Origin: Polyodon spathula
Taxonomy: Eukaryota; Chordata; Actinopteri; Acipenseriformes; Polyodontidae
Assembly: GCF_017654505.1 (NCBI RefSeq)
Contig: NC_054538.1
Location: 51,954,286 to 52,018,285 of the forward strand
Length of the DNA: 64,000 nucleotides
Reading direction: 5' to 3'
This document shows positions 43,396-54,661 of this stretch, piece by piece; the stretch's first letter is position 1, and every line of letters begins with the position of its first letter. A model generated the notes under the pieces. That model ran no database searches, had not been told where the DNA came from, and saw only the letters and a list, made by a program, of their open reading frames with translations. A program made the position numbers and the translations under genes.

Positions 43396-44572
43396 ACTTC
43401 CTATTTCCACATTTCCTTATACCGGATTAGTGACATCCGGCTAATGTCCGCTAGCTTATATTACCGCTTGTTTGAGTTAACAATTACATTTTTTTTTTTT
43501 TTTACAATGGCTTGGTTTTATACTCGTTGCCTTCAAGACTTACCAGGAATCATAATGACGTCCACAGAATTTTAAAACTATGCAGCAAAGCTCCATCTAC
43601 CAAATTAGAAAAGGGGTTTAAAATGTACATCTCAGGCTACCTCTGCGACTATGAAGGCAAGTTAGTTTTATGTTTACATTTTTACATCCTCTTTGCCTGT
43701 TGAAAAAATGTTATAGAAAATTTGTATAGGAATTCTTCAGAAATTGAAATAAATGTTATAGGAATCCTTTTGAAAATCCTATAAGAATCCATTTAAAAAT
43801 ACTATAGAATCATAAAGGAACTTGATAAAAATTCATAAAGGTTTTTTGTGTTAGCTATTAAATCCTATAGAAATCTTTCAAATCTAACAGGATTTAAAAG
43901 GATTTCCTATAGGATGTTTACCCCCAGGATGTATATTTAACTGTAGTGGTGAAGCCCATATTTAGTCAGGATTCTTGGTTCATGAGCAGGCTACATTGTA
44001 TAATAAAAGATTTGTTGCCTAAGTTTTATTTTATCACAATAACATCTGGATCGTTATTGTAGCGTAACTTAACTAATTTTAACAAATATGTGTAATAAAA
44101 ATAAAGTGGTAAACTAGTACAATGTAGAATTAGTGTTATAATGCTTTAATTGTTTTATATTTTGTATTAACCACTGTCTTCCCCCAGACATTAAAAGTCT
44201 ACATTGTTATTGTTAACAAAGACAAGGTGACAGGTGAAATCTGCATGAGGGCTTGTTGTTTGAGATCGATGAAGAAAGAGAAGCAGTTCCATGAGTTCCA
44301 TGTTGTTGTTTTGTTGTTTATTTTGGTGTTCTGAATATTTGATAACAATATTATTTTTATTATTATCACTAGCACTTTTTTTTTTTACTAATATTAATGA
44401 TTAATCTTTCTGTTTTATGTTTTACTAAACAGACTAACATAATTGTACTAACAAATTGTTTTTGTTATGGTTATCAAAGATTTGCCGAGTGTTGATTGTC
44501 TTAAATGTTTTTAATGTATGTATGTAGGAGATGTGATTTATATTTTGTACACTTTTTTTTTTTCTACCACAG
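43396..44572. other. No gene recognised; imperfect repeat at 43700-43920
   Basis: 43700-43920 consists of degenerate repeats of ataggaatcctttt/aatcctataag words in both orientations. The remainder is AT-rich, possibly intron of the relic that follows. Confidence 0.45.
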
Positions 44573-44741
44573 ATTGTGCTAAGGGATTCAGACCCAGCAG
44601 TCCTATCCCACTGCCACTGTTCTTGTGCAGCAGGAAGTGCCTTGTGCAACCACATCATAGCACTTTGTTCCAGACAGCACACTACTCCCAGCATGGAAGC
44701 TGTACTGAGACAGAACAAAGTTGGCACAAACCCAGAACATG
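44573..44741 (+). pseudogene. SWIM zinc-finger exon relic
   Basis: Preceded by a pyrimidine tract and ctaccacag (consensus acceptor) and followed by gtaagt (consensus donor). One frame reads SHCHCSCAAGSALCNHIIAL and the next frame continues FQTAHYSQHGSC then TETEQSWHKPRT. Together this is the CxCx(n)CxH pattern of a SWIM zinc finger followed by the W-H-x-P-R segment seen in SWIM-containing, YqaJ-associated proteins. The change of frame in the middle implies a 1-base deletion, so the exon is probably dead. Splice signals on both sides and a second exon 257 bases downstream argue for a spliced gene rather than a retrocopy. Confidence 0.55.
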
Positions 44742-44998
44742 GTAAGTCTGTGTATAGTTAGTGATTCAAATATATGCCGGATGTTTTCATGTTTTAAAAT
44801 GGTATCTGTAATGTCCTTTTAACTGAGTGAATTGAATATATTCACATATGTTTTTGTGGTTTGTCTGTTTTATGTAGAGCCACATTCACTGTTTCTTTAC
44901 TTATTTTTTTAAGCATTTGAATTATTTCATAAATAAGTAAAGCAGCATAAAACATTTGACACCTCATCTAAACTGTTTCCCTATTCTTTGTTTCGCAG

Positions 44999-45074
44999 GG
45001 TGTGCAACCTGGCCTGTTAATAAAATGATGATTAAAAAACCTACCCTCAACAGCTTGGCTGAAGGATGAATTAG
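44999..45074 (+). pseudogene. Second exon of the SWIM-type relic
   Basis: Preceded by ttctttgtttcgcag (acceptor) and followed by gtaagc (donor). Reads GVQPG, then in a shifted frame VNKMMIKKPTLNSLAEG, consistent with the segment after WHKPR in such proteins (G-x-x-P-x-P-V). A frameshift is again needed. The Gmr1-type LTR starts 33 bases after the donor, so that element inserted into the following intron. Confidence 0.45.
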
Positions 45075-45106
45075 GTAAGCTTCAAGTATATACATTCCTT
45101 TGTATT

Positions 45107-45839
45107 TGTGACGGAGAGCGAATGAATCCAAATCAACAGTCTCCCTCTCGACCGGTGAGGGCACTGTACAACAGGAGCTGCGGGCTTCCTACTGAATGGT
45201 TGGGCAGTTCATCCCGGGGACAGTCAGGAGCCGGCCATTCAGGAAGAGGGCGCCGTTACGGTACCTGGAGTCATTGCCCTAGTACGGTGAGCGAAGTTTC
45301 AGTCATGAATTAGAGGAGACGTGATTGAACTAGCTATCGGAGGGGGCGGGGCTTAGGGTACTTTAGGGGGACGTGACGCCGTAATCGGCTCCTTTGTTGT
45401 GGTTAATGGGAGGAGACAAGGACGGAACCTTGAATGAAGTGTGGGTTCATTGAGAAGTGTTGTGTTTGTTTTGCCAGACGGCTGATACGAAGCTGGAGCT
45501 GCAGCGAGAAGCCCGGACCTGAACGCGCAGGAGCACCAGCACTCAGAGCACCGCACCTGCACCAGAGCACCCAGTCTGGAGACGTGTTTGTGTTTATTAT
45601 TTCGGGACTGCAACCCCTTTGTTTTGTAGCTGGTAATACCCATTGCTGGGTAGAGCCAGCTTTATTATTTGAGTCCAGTTTTCGCTGGCAATACCCATTG
45701 CTGGGTAGAGCCAGCTTTATTATTTGAAACCTGGTTTAAAGGGCATTAAAGAAACCTGACTGGTAAACTTTCTGTTTGTCCTTTGTTGGAGCACCTCAAA
45801 TCACCTATACACCGGAGCACTACAAACCACTTTGCCACA
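45107..45839 (+). repeat. 5-prime LTR of Gmr1-type copy 2
   Basis: TGTGACGGAG ... ACTTTGCCACA, 733 bases, followed by agtggtgttagcagtagg as a likely primer-site region. Contains a tandem duplication at about 45632-45727 (unit with aatacccattgctgggtaga and gccagctttattattt, two copies). Confidence 0.75.
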
Positions 45840-45861
45840 AGTGGTGTTAGCAGTAGGATCC

Positions 45862-46225
45862 ATGGACATAGCTGAACTAACCACGCTGCTACAGGCACTG
45901 GAGCACAGACGGGAAACGGAGGATAGACAGAGGGAGGAGAGATACACGGCACCGATCGAGAGGGTTGGTCTTGGAAACGCACCCCAAACTCCAGTAATAC
46001 CCCTGATGGCGCCTCTTAATGCACAGGCGCAAAAGATGACTGCGGAGGATGACCCGGAGGCGTACTTGGTTGCCTTCGAGCGGTTGGCCACCACTGCGTC
46101 ATGGCCAAAGGAGTAGGCCAGCCAACTGGGTCCCTGTCTGATCGGGGAAGCTCTGGCAGCTTATCAGGCTATGACCAACGAGGAGGCTAGCCAGTACGAC
46201 CTGGTCAAACAGGCCATCCTCCGTC
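45862..46225 (+). pseudogene. Gag N-terminus, Gmr1-type copy 2
   Basis: MDIAELTTLLQALEHRRETE, AQKMTAEDDPEAYLVAFERL, ATTASWPKE, then a stop (46114-46116) and continuation with LGPCLIGEA and QYDLVKQAILRR. It parallels copy 1 block by block, then jumps past the SCAN-like segment by a deletion near 46225. The segment around EDDPEAYL matches the start region of SCAN-type gags. Confidence 0.7.
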
Positions 46226-46463
46226 GGATTATGAGGACTCCCTGGTCTCCGTAAAGACAGGATTACTGATCCCTCTCGTCGTGCCCATCACCCGCGGATC
46301 AGTGCCCTCGTCTCTCCAGTTGGGAACCAGACCTCCCAGATCACCAGCCTCAATGGGCCGGCCCACCTCCCTACCATGGAGACAGCGGTTGGCCCCCAGC
46401 TAGGGTAGATTTACTGCCCCCGACCTGCTGCAGTATCAACAGCGGGACAGACAGCTAACCCCA

Positions 46464-46688
46464 GTGCCTTCTGCCCCGATTGTCTGTTTCAGGTGCCATG
46501 AGCCTGGACACATCGCCCGCTTGTGCCCCGCGGCAATGGAGTGCAATGTGGCGACATGTTATCTGGCATCTGAGGCAGGTAAGGTACAGGGAAAGGGTCG
46601 GGAGGGGCCTTGTATTATTGATGTAGTGGTTGGTAATGTGAGTACCAATGCTTTAGTGGATCGAAAAATGCTACTCCAGCCCCTCTGA
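46464..46688 (+). pseudogene. Zinc knuckle and protease remnant, Gmr1-type copy 2
   Basis: CCHC knuckle CFRCHEPGHIARLC (residues 8-21), then GRE and a protease start (STNALVD) that is cut off before the catalytic TG; the sequence then jumps to the integrase N-terminal region. Confidence 0.7.
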
Positions 46689-46699
46689 ATGTACCGGAC

Positions 46700-48030
46700 A
46701 TGTGGGGCTCAAGCGCGGACCTAGTGTGGGACCAGAAAAACAACCCCACACTGGTGCACGCTTGGGAACAGGTCCAGTCTATTGAAGGTAAGGATGTTGA
46801 AGGTGCTGGGGCACTGGTATATCCGCACTTCATTATCAAGGGGCAATTACTGTATAGGGTAAACCCTGCCACGGGCACAGGACAGCCTGTAATGCAATTG
46901 ATGGTTCCCCCGTCGTGTCGGCCTGAGGTCATGAGGCTGGCGCATGACATCCCCTTTGCAGGACACTTGGGAGCTGACAAGACGAGGGAATGCATATTGG
47001 CTTGATTTTATTGGGTAGGGCTTCATAAAGAAGTGTCGAAATATGTAGCCACATGCCCAGACTGCCAGCAAATAGCACCAGGTCGAGTGCGCCCTGCCCC
47101 TTTGGTCCCACTGCCAACCATTTCTACCCCCTTTGAGCACATTGCAATGGACATAGTGGGCCCTTTGCTACCTTCTGACTCCAGGTATACGCATATATTA
47201 GTGGTGGTGGATTATGCAATGCGATACTCGGAGGCAGTTCCACTGAGATCCACTACTGCCGCTGCAATAGCCAAAGAACTAGTGCAGATTATGTCGAGGG
47301 TTGGGATCCCCAAAGAGATACTGACTGATCATGGGACTAACTTTCTGTCTCGATCGCTACAGAAGGAGTATAAAATGTTAAAAATATGTCCCATCTGGAC
47401 GGACGGTTGGGTTGACCGTTTTAACCAAACATTAAAGCAGATGCTGAGATGATTTGTGAACCAAGAGCAGAAACATTGGGCAGCACTCCTTCCCTACCTC
47501 CTTTTTGCAGTAAGAGAAGTGCCGCAGAGTTCAACAGGGTTCTTGCCCTTTGAGCTCTTGTACGGCTGACAGGCTCGCGGCATCCTCGATCTGTTGAGAG
47601 AGGGGTGGGAGGAGCACAAAGGCTCATCCAAAAACGTAGTGCAGCATGTGCTCCTACTCCTTGATCGCCTGAATTTGGTTGGTCGTTTGGCCCAGGACAA
47701 TCTAAAAACGGCTCAGCACCGGCAACAGCAGCATTACAACCAAAATGCACGGATTTTGACCTTTCGACCAGGAGACAAGGTAATGCTGCTTCTTCCCACG
47801 TCAGAATCCAAGCTATATGCTAAATGGCAGAGGCCATATGAGGTGATTCGGGCTATAGGGGAAGCCAATTATGAAATTCATCAGCCCGATCGCCACAACA
47901 AACGGGAAATTTACCATGTCAACTTGTTAAAGCCCTGGCAGGCAAGGGAGGCCTTATTTATAGCCCCAGGCAAGGTAGAGGATGATTTTGCACTCTGTAT
48001 AGAGGTCCCTAACATACAGACCATTCCGAT
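46700..48030 (+). pseudogene. Integrase, Gmr1-type copy 2
   Basis: An N-terminal H2C2 zinc-binding region (LAHDIPFAGHLGADKTREC ... ATCPDCQQ) is followed by the catalytic core: FEHIAMDIVGPLLPSDSRYT (first Asp), VGIPKEILTDHGTNFLSRSL (second Asp), and VDRFNQTLKQML, where the usual catalytic Glu position (VERFN) carries Asp. Then come LLPYLLFAVREVPQSSTGF, PFELLYG and the C-terminal domain (FRPGDKVMLLLP, KWQRPYEVIRAIGEANYEIH, YHVNLLKPW). Stops at several places. It catalysed strand transfer of the cDNA into the genome. Its location upstream of the RT is the unusual feature. Confidence 0.85.
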
Positions 48031-48129
48031 GGGGGAACAGTTACTCCCAGATCAGCAGAGAGATCTGCGCAGGTTAATTGAGGAGTTCAGAGATGTTTTT
48101 TCTGATGTGCCTGGCAGAACTAATCTTGT

Positions 48130-48455
48130 TGAATATGACATTGTCTCTCCCCAGGTATCACAGTTAGAGAGAGACCCTACCGGATACCAGAAAGTTGTCG
48201 AGGTGGCATTCGCAAAGAGGTGTGGGCGATGCTCGAGGTTGGGGTGATTGAGCCTTCCAGGAGCAAGTGGTGTAGTCCGATTGTGATAGTGGCCAAAAAG
48301 AACGGCACCAACTGCTTCTGCATTGATTTCCATAAGGTAAATGCTATTGCTAAGTTCGATGCATATCCCATGCTTCGGGTCGACGAGCTTCTCGACAGAC
48401 TGGGAATGGCAGAGTTCATCTCGACTTTGGACCTGGCGAAGGGATACTAGCAGGA
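48130..48455 (+). pseudogene. Reverse transcriptase N-terminal half, Gmr1-type copy 2
   Basis: LEVGVIEPSRSKWCSPIVIV, KKNGTNCFCIDFHKVNAIAK, FDAYPMLRVDELLDRLG and FISTLDLAKGY (first catalytic Asp) are followed by a stop and an internal deletion that removes the PFGL and YIDD blocks. Confidence 0.8.
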
Positions 48456-48539
48456 CCCCTTAACCTGCAGATCACGTGAAAAACTACATTTTTTACTCCT
48501 GATAGTCTGTTTCATTTTCCCAATGTTTAGGATTTATTA

Positions 48540-49030
48540 TGGGACATGGGCAGGTGAAACCCATCACCGCCAAATTCCAGGCTTTGATGGACGCGGCGAT
48601 CCCGAAAACCGAGTCCCAGGTGAGCTCTCTCTTGGGGTTGGCCGGTTATTACCACTGATCCATCCCAGAGTACGCCACTGTGGTCAACCCCCTAGTGAAT
48701 CTCACTAAAAAGACTGCACCAAATTTAATTAAATCAACAGGAGAGTGTCAGGGGGCCTTTGATACCATTAAGCAACGACTCTGCCAAGCCCCCGCCCTAA
48801 TCACACCAGATTTTGATAAAGAACTCCTCCTCCCCACTGACACTTCGGATGTTGGTCTGGGGCGGTCTTGTCCCAGCGGGTCGATGGAGTAGAACACCCC
48901 ATCCTATATATAAGCAAAAAAATGCTCCCTCGGGAGCGTACCTACTCCATCATAGAAAAGGAATGTCTGAACATTAAATAGGCCACTCAGACCTTACACT
49001 ATTACCTCTTGGGACATTCATTCAATCTTA
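48540..49030 (+). pseudogene. RT connection and RNase H, Gmr1-type copy 2
   Basis: MGQVKPITAKFQALMDAAIP-like start, SSLLGLAGYY, then PLVNLTKKTAPNLIKSTGEC, QGAFDTIKQRLCQAPALITP, LPTDTSDVGLG (RNase H start, D of TDTS) and remnants YLLGHSF. Frame breaks throughout. Confidence 0.65.
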
Positions 49031-49161
49031 ACCTCTTGTTAAGCACGATGAAGGATAGCAACGCCTGGATAACTCATGGTGTTTGGCGCTGCAACCCTTC
49101 ATGTATTTTATGGTACACCATACAGGGAGAGATCATGAAAATGCAGATTATTTTTCCCGGT

Positions 49162-49195
<34 letters not shown>
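49162..49195 (+). repeat. 34-base poly-G run in the polypurine region of copy 2
   Basis: Uninterrupted G from 49162 to 49195, at the position where copy 1 has gggaggggagag. This is an expansion of the polypurine tract or an assembly/sequencing artefact; it could fold as a G-quadruplex. Confidence 0.8.
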
Positions 49196-49196
<1 letters not shown>

Positions 49197-49254
49197 AATG
49201 GGCAAGGTAGATTCAGCCGAATGTACCTTTGGCTGCACTCTGAGCGTTGGGATA

Positions 49255-49836
49255 TGTGACAACAATCTCCCTCTCGACCTGTGAGAGCACTGCAGAATTA
49301 CATGCCCCACACTGAATGGTTGGGCAGTTAATTCCGGGGGCAGTCGGAAGCTTGCCATTCAGGAAAGGGATGACGTCATGGTACAGGTGTCGTTGCCCTA
49401 GTATTCATGAATTGGAGGAGACATGATTGAACTAGCTATTGGAGGGGGCAGGGCTATGGCTACTTTAGGGGGACGTGACGTCGTGATCAGTTCCTTTGTT
49501 GTGGTTGATGGGAGGAAATGAGGACTGTTGTTGAAAAGACAGAGTTAAGTGAGTGCTTGTTTTTTGCAACCGTGTGTGTTTTTGTGTCGGCAGACTGAGC
49601 GAGCACGGAGCTGGGAGCTGCAGCCTTAGGGCCAGCGATTCAATCGGACTTCACCACACCTGCACTTATTTTGGAACGGTGAAAGTGGTTGGAGGATTAA
49701 AACTTGAACCGTGAACTTTGTATCTGTGGATATGGCCCACAAGACTGAAGAAGCTACCAGAGAACAGAGTTCACCCTTAGACTGACAACACCTCCGCAAG
49801 GCTAGACTTACCTCTTTATGTTTTAGGGAAGTGTGC
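49255..49836 (+). repeat. 3-prime LTR of Gmr1-type copy 2 (truncated)
   Basis: Starts TGTGACAACAATCTCCCTCTCGACC, matching the left LTR start with its tctccctctcgaccggtgag segment, and shares the gaggagac..gat.gaactagctat and cctttgttgtggtt tracts. It diverges in the second half and ends where the Tc1 fragment begins. Confidence 0.7.
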
Positions 49837-50530
49837 CATGTCAGATTTGCGGAGTGCTTGGGATATTATTGTCACATGCACACTTTGACCAGTCTTGGCC
49901 TTAAAAGCCTGGCCTCTTGGTAGCCTCTCTGATCAGTCTCCTTCTTGCTCGGTCATCCAGTTTGGTGGGACGGCTTGATCTGGGCAGGGTCTTTGTGGTG
50001 CCATACTCCTTCCACTTCTTAATAATCGTCTTGACTGTGCTACAAGGAATATTCAAGGCCTTTGATATTTTTTTATGCCCATCCCCTGATCTCAGCCTTT
50101 CAACAACTTTGTCCCAGAGTTCTTTTGAAAGTGCCTGGTGCTCATGGTTGAGCCTTTGCTTTGAAATGCACTACCCAGCAGAGGGAACCTACAGGAGCTG
50201 CTGAATTTTCCTGATATCATGTGAATCGCTACAATTTAACACAGGTGGCGGCCACTTAACTTGGTGTGTGATTTTGAAGGTAATTGGTTACACCTGAGCT
50301 AATTTAGGATTGCTATTACAAGGGGGGTAGACACTTATCCAACCAAGCTATTTCAATTTTTATTTTTAATTAATTTTCTACAAATTTCTAGAATATTTTT
50401 TTCAGTTGGAAGTTGTGGGGTAGGATGTGTAGATAAATGAAAAAAAATAAATAAAATAATGTATTTTAATTCCAGGCTATAAGGCAACAAAAGGTGAACA
50501 TTTTGAAAGGGGGTGTAGACTTTCTAGACT
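49837..50530 (-). mobile_element. Truncated Tc1-like element (family of 23421-29042)
   Basis: Keeps the right inverted repeat (gaaagggggtgtagactttc) and the N-terminal half of the transposase on the minus strand (Met near 50145; degenerate DNA-binding domain with words such as AQSRR, DQAVPPNW in shifted frames). The left half is missing. Its uninterrupted sequence at 49877-49915 shows what the longer copy looked like before the solo LTR inserted. Confidence 0.8.
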
Positions 50531-52089
50531 GTGTACAGCACAAAAAAACCTTGTAGTTGTTAAAGCAGCCTTTAATGAGATACTTTATTTTCTTACTGAA
50601 TGTGCATTTATCATCCCCTATGTCAAGGTAACACTGCTTATGGGAGTCATCATTTTCACAGTTGTTCACAGTTGGGTGTTACAAAACAAATACTTAACTA
50701 ATAACGGGTCTCCCACACTTAAGCAAGTTGAGCTGAAGAACACACTGTTGTAACACCTCTTTGCCATAAGAAGGTCGACAGGTGTAATTGTTTTTGCAGG
50801 TTCAGGCACAGAGTGCAAAAAAAGCAAAGCAATAGACGTTCAATGTTGAGCCATCTTTGCATTTCCAGGTATAATCCCAACTGTTTTCAACACTACATAA
50901 TTGCTGTCTGATATACCATTCAGCAACTAAGGGAATAACAAGTGATACATTGTTTGTAAAATGAGTGCAGTATTTCTCACCTTAAGTTTTTCCATTTTGT
51001 TTGTTTAAATTACTGGGGAAACATGCAATTTGTATTATACTATTCACATGACTAAATCATTTACTTGGAGAATGTGGTCCCATTAAGGTAAAAATGATGA
51101 AACATCAGTAATCTTATAAATATAACCACCTCATTTAACTGTCACATTGTTCGTCCACACCTGGGGCAGGATTATAAGATTTAACATAATGTTACAATGG
51201 TGCATTATCTGCCATTACCACAACAGTATGATGAATATCTGAGATTGTTAAAAGTACTATATGCTGTTACTCACAAACACTCATTTTTTTAAACACCTGG
51301 GACAATAAACAAATTAAGGCTTCTCTGATGCCCCTTTCACACTGGCATGATCTACCTGGGTCAGAACCTACTAGCTGGGCAGGATCCGGTGTAATGAGGG
51401 TTGGGTACGTGATTTCATACTGCTTTTAACAAAGCAGGGTTGATCTGTCTGACCTACACAAGTACACAATGCACGTATCAATGCCATGGAAGTTATGGAC
51501 GCTTCCATCCAAGAGTCTCTGGATTGAACCATCGGCCCAAATGTTGAGCAAACATTTATTCATCCCTGCTGCAATCTGGCTCATGGTGTGATAGAATCAA
51601 CAAAAATATGGCTAGAGAGAATAAACAAAAACGTTTCTTGTGGAACTGAAACTTTCACGCAGACGTGGCTGTTTGTTATTGCACGTTACTATGCTTCCAA
51701 TGCGCAGGACTGTTCATCCTGTAAATGTTGTTGACTTGTGCCCTGTCTTAATGCACAACGCCCTGGACGTCTGCTTTAACCCTAAATACCCTGGTCAATT
51801 TGGGAGGAAAGAAACCTGCATGTGTGTGTGAATTTTCTCAATGTCTCGAGTCCATCACAGTCACATTGCCATTGTTGGCTGAAATGTATCATTAAACATG
51901 TCAATATTAGTAACAGAAGTCACTTCTGACTTCATTGGAACCAGAACAGACAGCTGCAGCAAGTCAAAATTTATAGATAACATGCTTCTAAGCCATCTGA
52001 GTCATTAAAGAATGAAGGCAGCTCGGGTCCATCAAGTTGTGAGAGTAATGATTAATTAACTCACACATCAGAGAGCCAAAATCAATTTT
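50531..52089. other. No gene recognised
   Basis: AT-rich. The 51335-51480 stretch (tttcacactggcatgatcta, cctgggtcagaacc, and later gcagggttgatctgtctgac) resembles the ends of common fish MITEs with acccgggtc-type termini, but the boundaries are unclear. Confidence 0.4.
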
Positions 52090-52560
52090 CACAATCTTCA
52101 GGTGTGAAAAAGTTATTGCCCCCCCCAGTTAACTCAACCCAATTAAAGGGATAATTAGTGTCAGCTGTTTGAATACTTTGGTTAACAATCAGGCCTGATT
52201 TGGGCCAGCACTGCCCAATATAAATCTGACTAACTTTGGCTCTTACCGTCAGAGTGAAGTTGTCAGCAAACATGTTCTAGATCATGCCACGATTAAAATA
52301 AATTCCTGAAGACCTCCGGAAAAAAGTTGTTGATGCCTATCAGTCTAGAAAGGGTTACAAAGCCATTTCTAAGGCGCTGGGGCTCCACCAAACCACAGTC
52401 AGAGGCATATTATCCAAATGAAGAAAGTTTGGGACAGTAGTGAATCTTCCCAGGAGTGGCTGTCCGGCCAAAATCTCTCCAAGAGCAAGGCGTAAAATTA
52501 TCCAGGAAGTCACAAAGAAACCTAGAACAACATCCAGGGATCTGCAGGCCTGTTTACAGC
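52090..52560 (+). mobile_element. Truncated Tc1-like element (family of 30210-32445)
   Basis: Nearly the same as 30400-30840: aggtgtgaaaaagttattgc, aatactttggttaacaatca, the transposase N-terminus with NLPRSGCPAKISPRARRKII and EVTKKPRTTSRDLQA. The sequence departs after about 52558. Both ends of the element are missing. Confidence 0.8.
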
Positions 52561-54045
52561 ATGCAGGTCGTACAGCAGACAAGATGCATTCTGCAATACT
52601 TGAACTAACAGATACAAGTAACAGTCTTTCTATCCAATGAATTGTCAGAAAGTTAAAAAAAAAAAATGAAACAAAAAAACCCTCCCATTCATAAGTCCTT
52701 CACTTTAGATCTTTGCTCAATAATGACTAACTACAAACAACGACTACTGCACTTATTGCATTGCATGCACTTGAGAATATTAAAATCTAGTCTGCTGTAC
52801 CACCTGCGTGCTGTAAACACGCATTCACTTCTCAAAATATGCTTTCTAGCAGTTATTTTGCTACAGGCAGCAACAACAGAGTAACAAATGAAACCCACCA
52901 GTTTTGACAGTACTTTCTTTTTTTCAGGACCTCTGCAATCCTGTGAATCAAGCTACATGGTGTCAGTACAATATAGCATGTCCCACTTGATAGCAGCCCC
53001 GTAAATATTTCAGTTAGATGCTGTCATTCAGTCCATGTCCATGTTGGGAGTGACATTCCTGTAATAACAAGGATTGTTGCACATGTCTGTGCTGCTCCAT
53101 CATTTGATGATGTCTTTATTATTTATTTGTATGTTGCCATACTTGTAATAGGGCTATCTTTAGTGGGACACACTGTGTAATCAATGTTGTTACCGACTTT
53201 TGATTTTATTTCATGTACCATATTTATTTTAAAAGATTTAAAACAAACAAAAAAACGACAATGTTTATGAGTATATGAATATAACGGATACCCTTTTAAA
53301 TGAAACTGATAAGAAAATATACAGTTTAATTTGAAATGCAGTAAGTAATAAACTGACTTTATTTGTGACTGAACAGTTGGTTCAAACAATTTAATGGGAA
53401 TGGGTAAAACCCGCAACGCCAGAATGTCAGAACAGCAGAATGGTGGAAAAATTTACAAAGACGTCTAAAACATAAAAATAAGTCTTGGGCTTTCAGCAAC
53501 TTGTGTTATAATTGAAAATATTCTATTTAAATGATATTAATAATAATAATTAAATGATGATAATTAATAAATATGTAGTGTCAAGGGGGGGTGGGGTCAT
53601 CATATCATTCTGTGCATGAAAGTAACAGAATTGGAATATACAAGGGGGAGTCTTAAACTATTCTCCGTGTCTTCTTGGTTCCTGGTCTCCAACTCCCCCA
53701 CTGACAAAGAATGCTTTTAAAACTAAAAGCATAAATACTGGGGGGTACCCAGTACTTGGCTTATGGGGGAAATAAAATCAGTATATTTTTGTCAATGTCC
53801 TACGGTACACAACTTCAATCCTTATTGGCCAGAGAGTGGTTTTTTTCTCTCTCTCTTATGGTCTTCATTGAGGATTTAACATTTTAATTAAATTTACATA
53901 CTTGTAAATCTACCTCGGCCTACGTTAATGAAAAATGTTGGTAGAAGCAGTAGCTTATTTTTGCACTTCTTCATGTTGTATTTTTTTATAACTTGTATTT
54001 TTTGTATAAATTACTTATTGCACACAAACTTTTATTACATATATT
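52561..54045. other. No gene recognised
   Basis: AT-rich with small frames only. Confidence 0.5.
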
Positions 54046-54062
54046 GGCTAAGGCGTCGGCTA

Positions 54063-54120
<58 letters not shown>
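54046..54120 (+). repeat. L2-type 3-prime tail with (TAA)n microsatellite
   Basis: ttggctaaggcgtcggctaa followed by about 19 taa units. This is the standard 3-prime terminus of fish L2-like LINEs (compare the complement at 20690-20720). Only the tail is present. Confidence 0.6.
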
Positions 54121-54122
<2 letters not shown>

Positions 54123-54661
54123 TAATGTTGTAGCTGTTTCTTTGAAAATTGGCAAGTTTACTCTTTTACGCCACCCTGTCCCGTGGGTGGAATATGGTAC
54201 TGCAATTACACATTACATATCATAAATCATCTGTAATATTAATACAAAAGCAAAAGAGCAAAAAAAGCTGACTCAATATCAAAAACATTGTTTTCCTACC
54301 ATCAAACAGCGAAATAATTTTCAGAATTCGCCATTTCACCGGTGAGATATCCCCTTCGCAATGTGTCTAGTACCTCATGGTTCAAAAAACAACTCTGATC
54401 GACTAGCTCTGCGTTTAGCTGCTACGAGCCTTACAACTGTTGATTGTGAAATCTTCCTGAAAACGTTGTAGGGGAGGTCACTCATGAGGTCAATCATACC
54501 TTGACTTTGTTTGTAGCCTAATCTATCGAATAGTAATCGATGTGCGTAAGTAACTACACCATCTGTATTGCAAGGAGAACGCAGAGTTACGCACTGCGGA
54601 TCAAGTTTTCTTACCATTTTCTGATCAATTTTCAAATCGTAAAATTTGTAAATCGAACGAA

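Larger units (their letters stand above)
45107..49836 (+). mobile_element. Gmr1-type Ty3/gypsy retrotransposon, copy 2 (decayed)
   Basis: 5-prime LTR 45107-45839, right LTR from 49255 (truncated by a Tc1 fragment at about 49837). Interior order: gag, zinc knuckle, integrase (well preserved, 46700-48030), reverse transcriptase (48180-48450, truncated), RNase H. As in copy 1 the integrase precedes the RT. The SCAN segment, most of the protease and the RT YIDD region are deleted. Confidence 0.8.

Noticed and set aside
53928..54125. Frame ending in an asparagine run
   Set aside because: The asparagines translate the (taa)n tail of an L2-type element.
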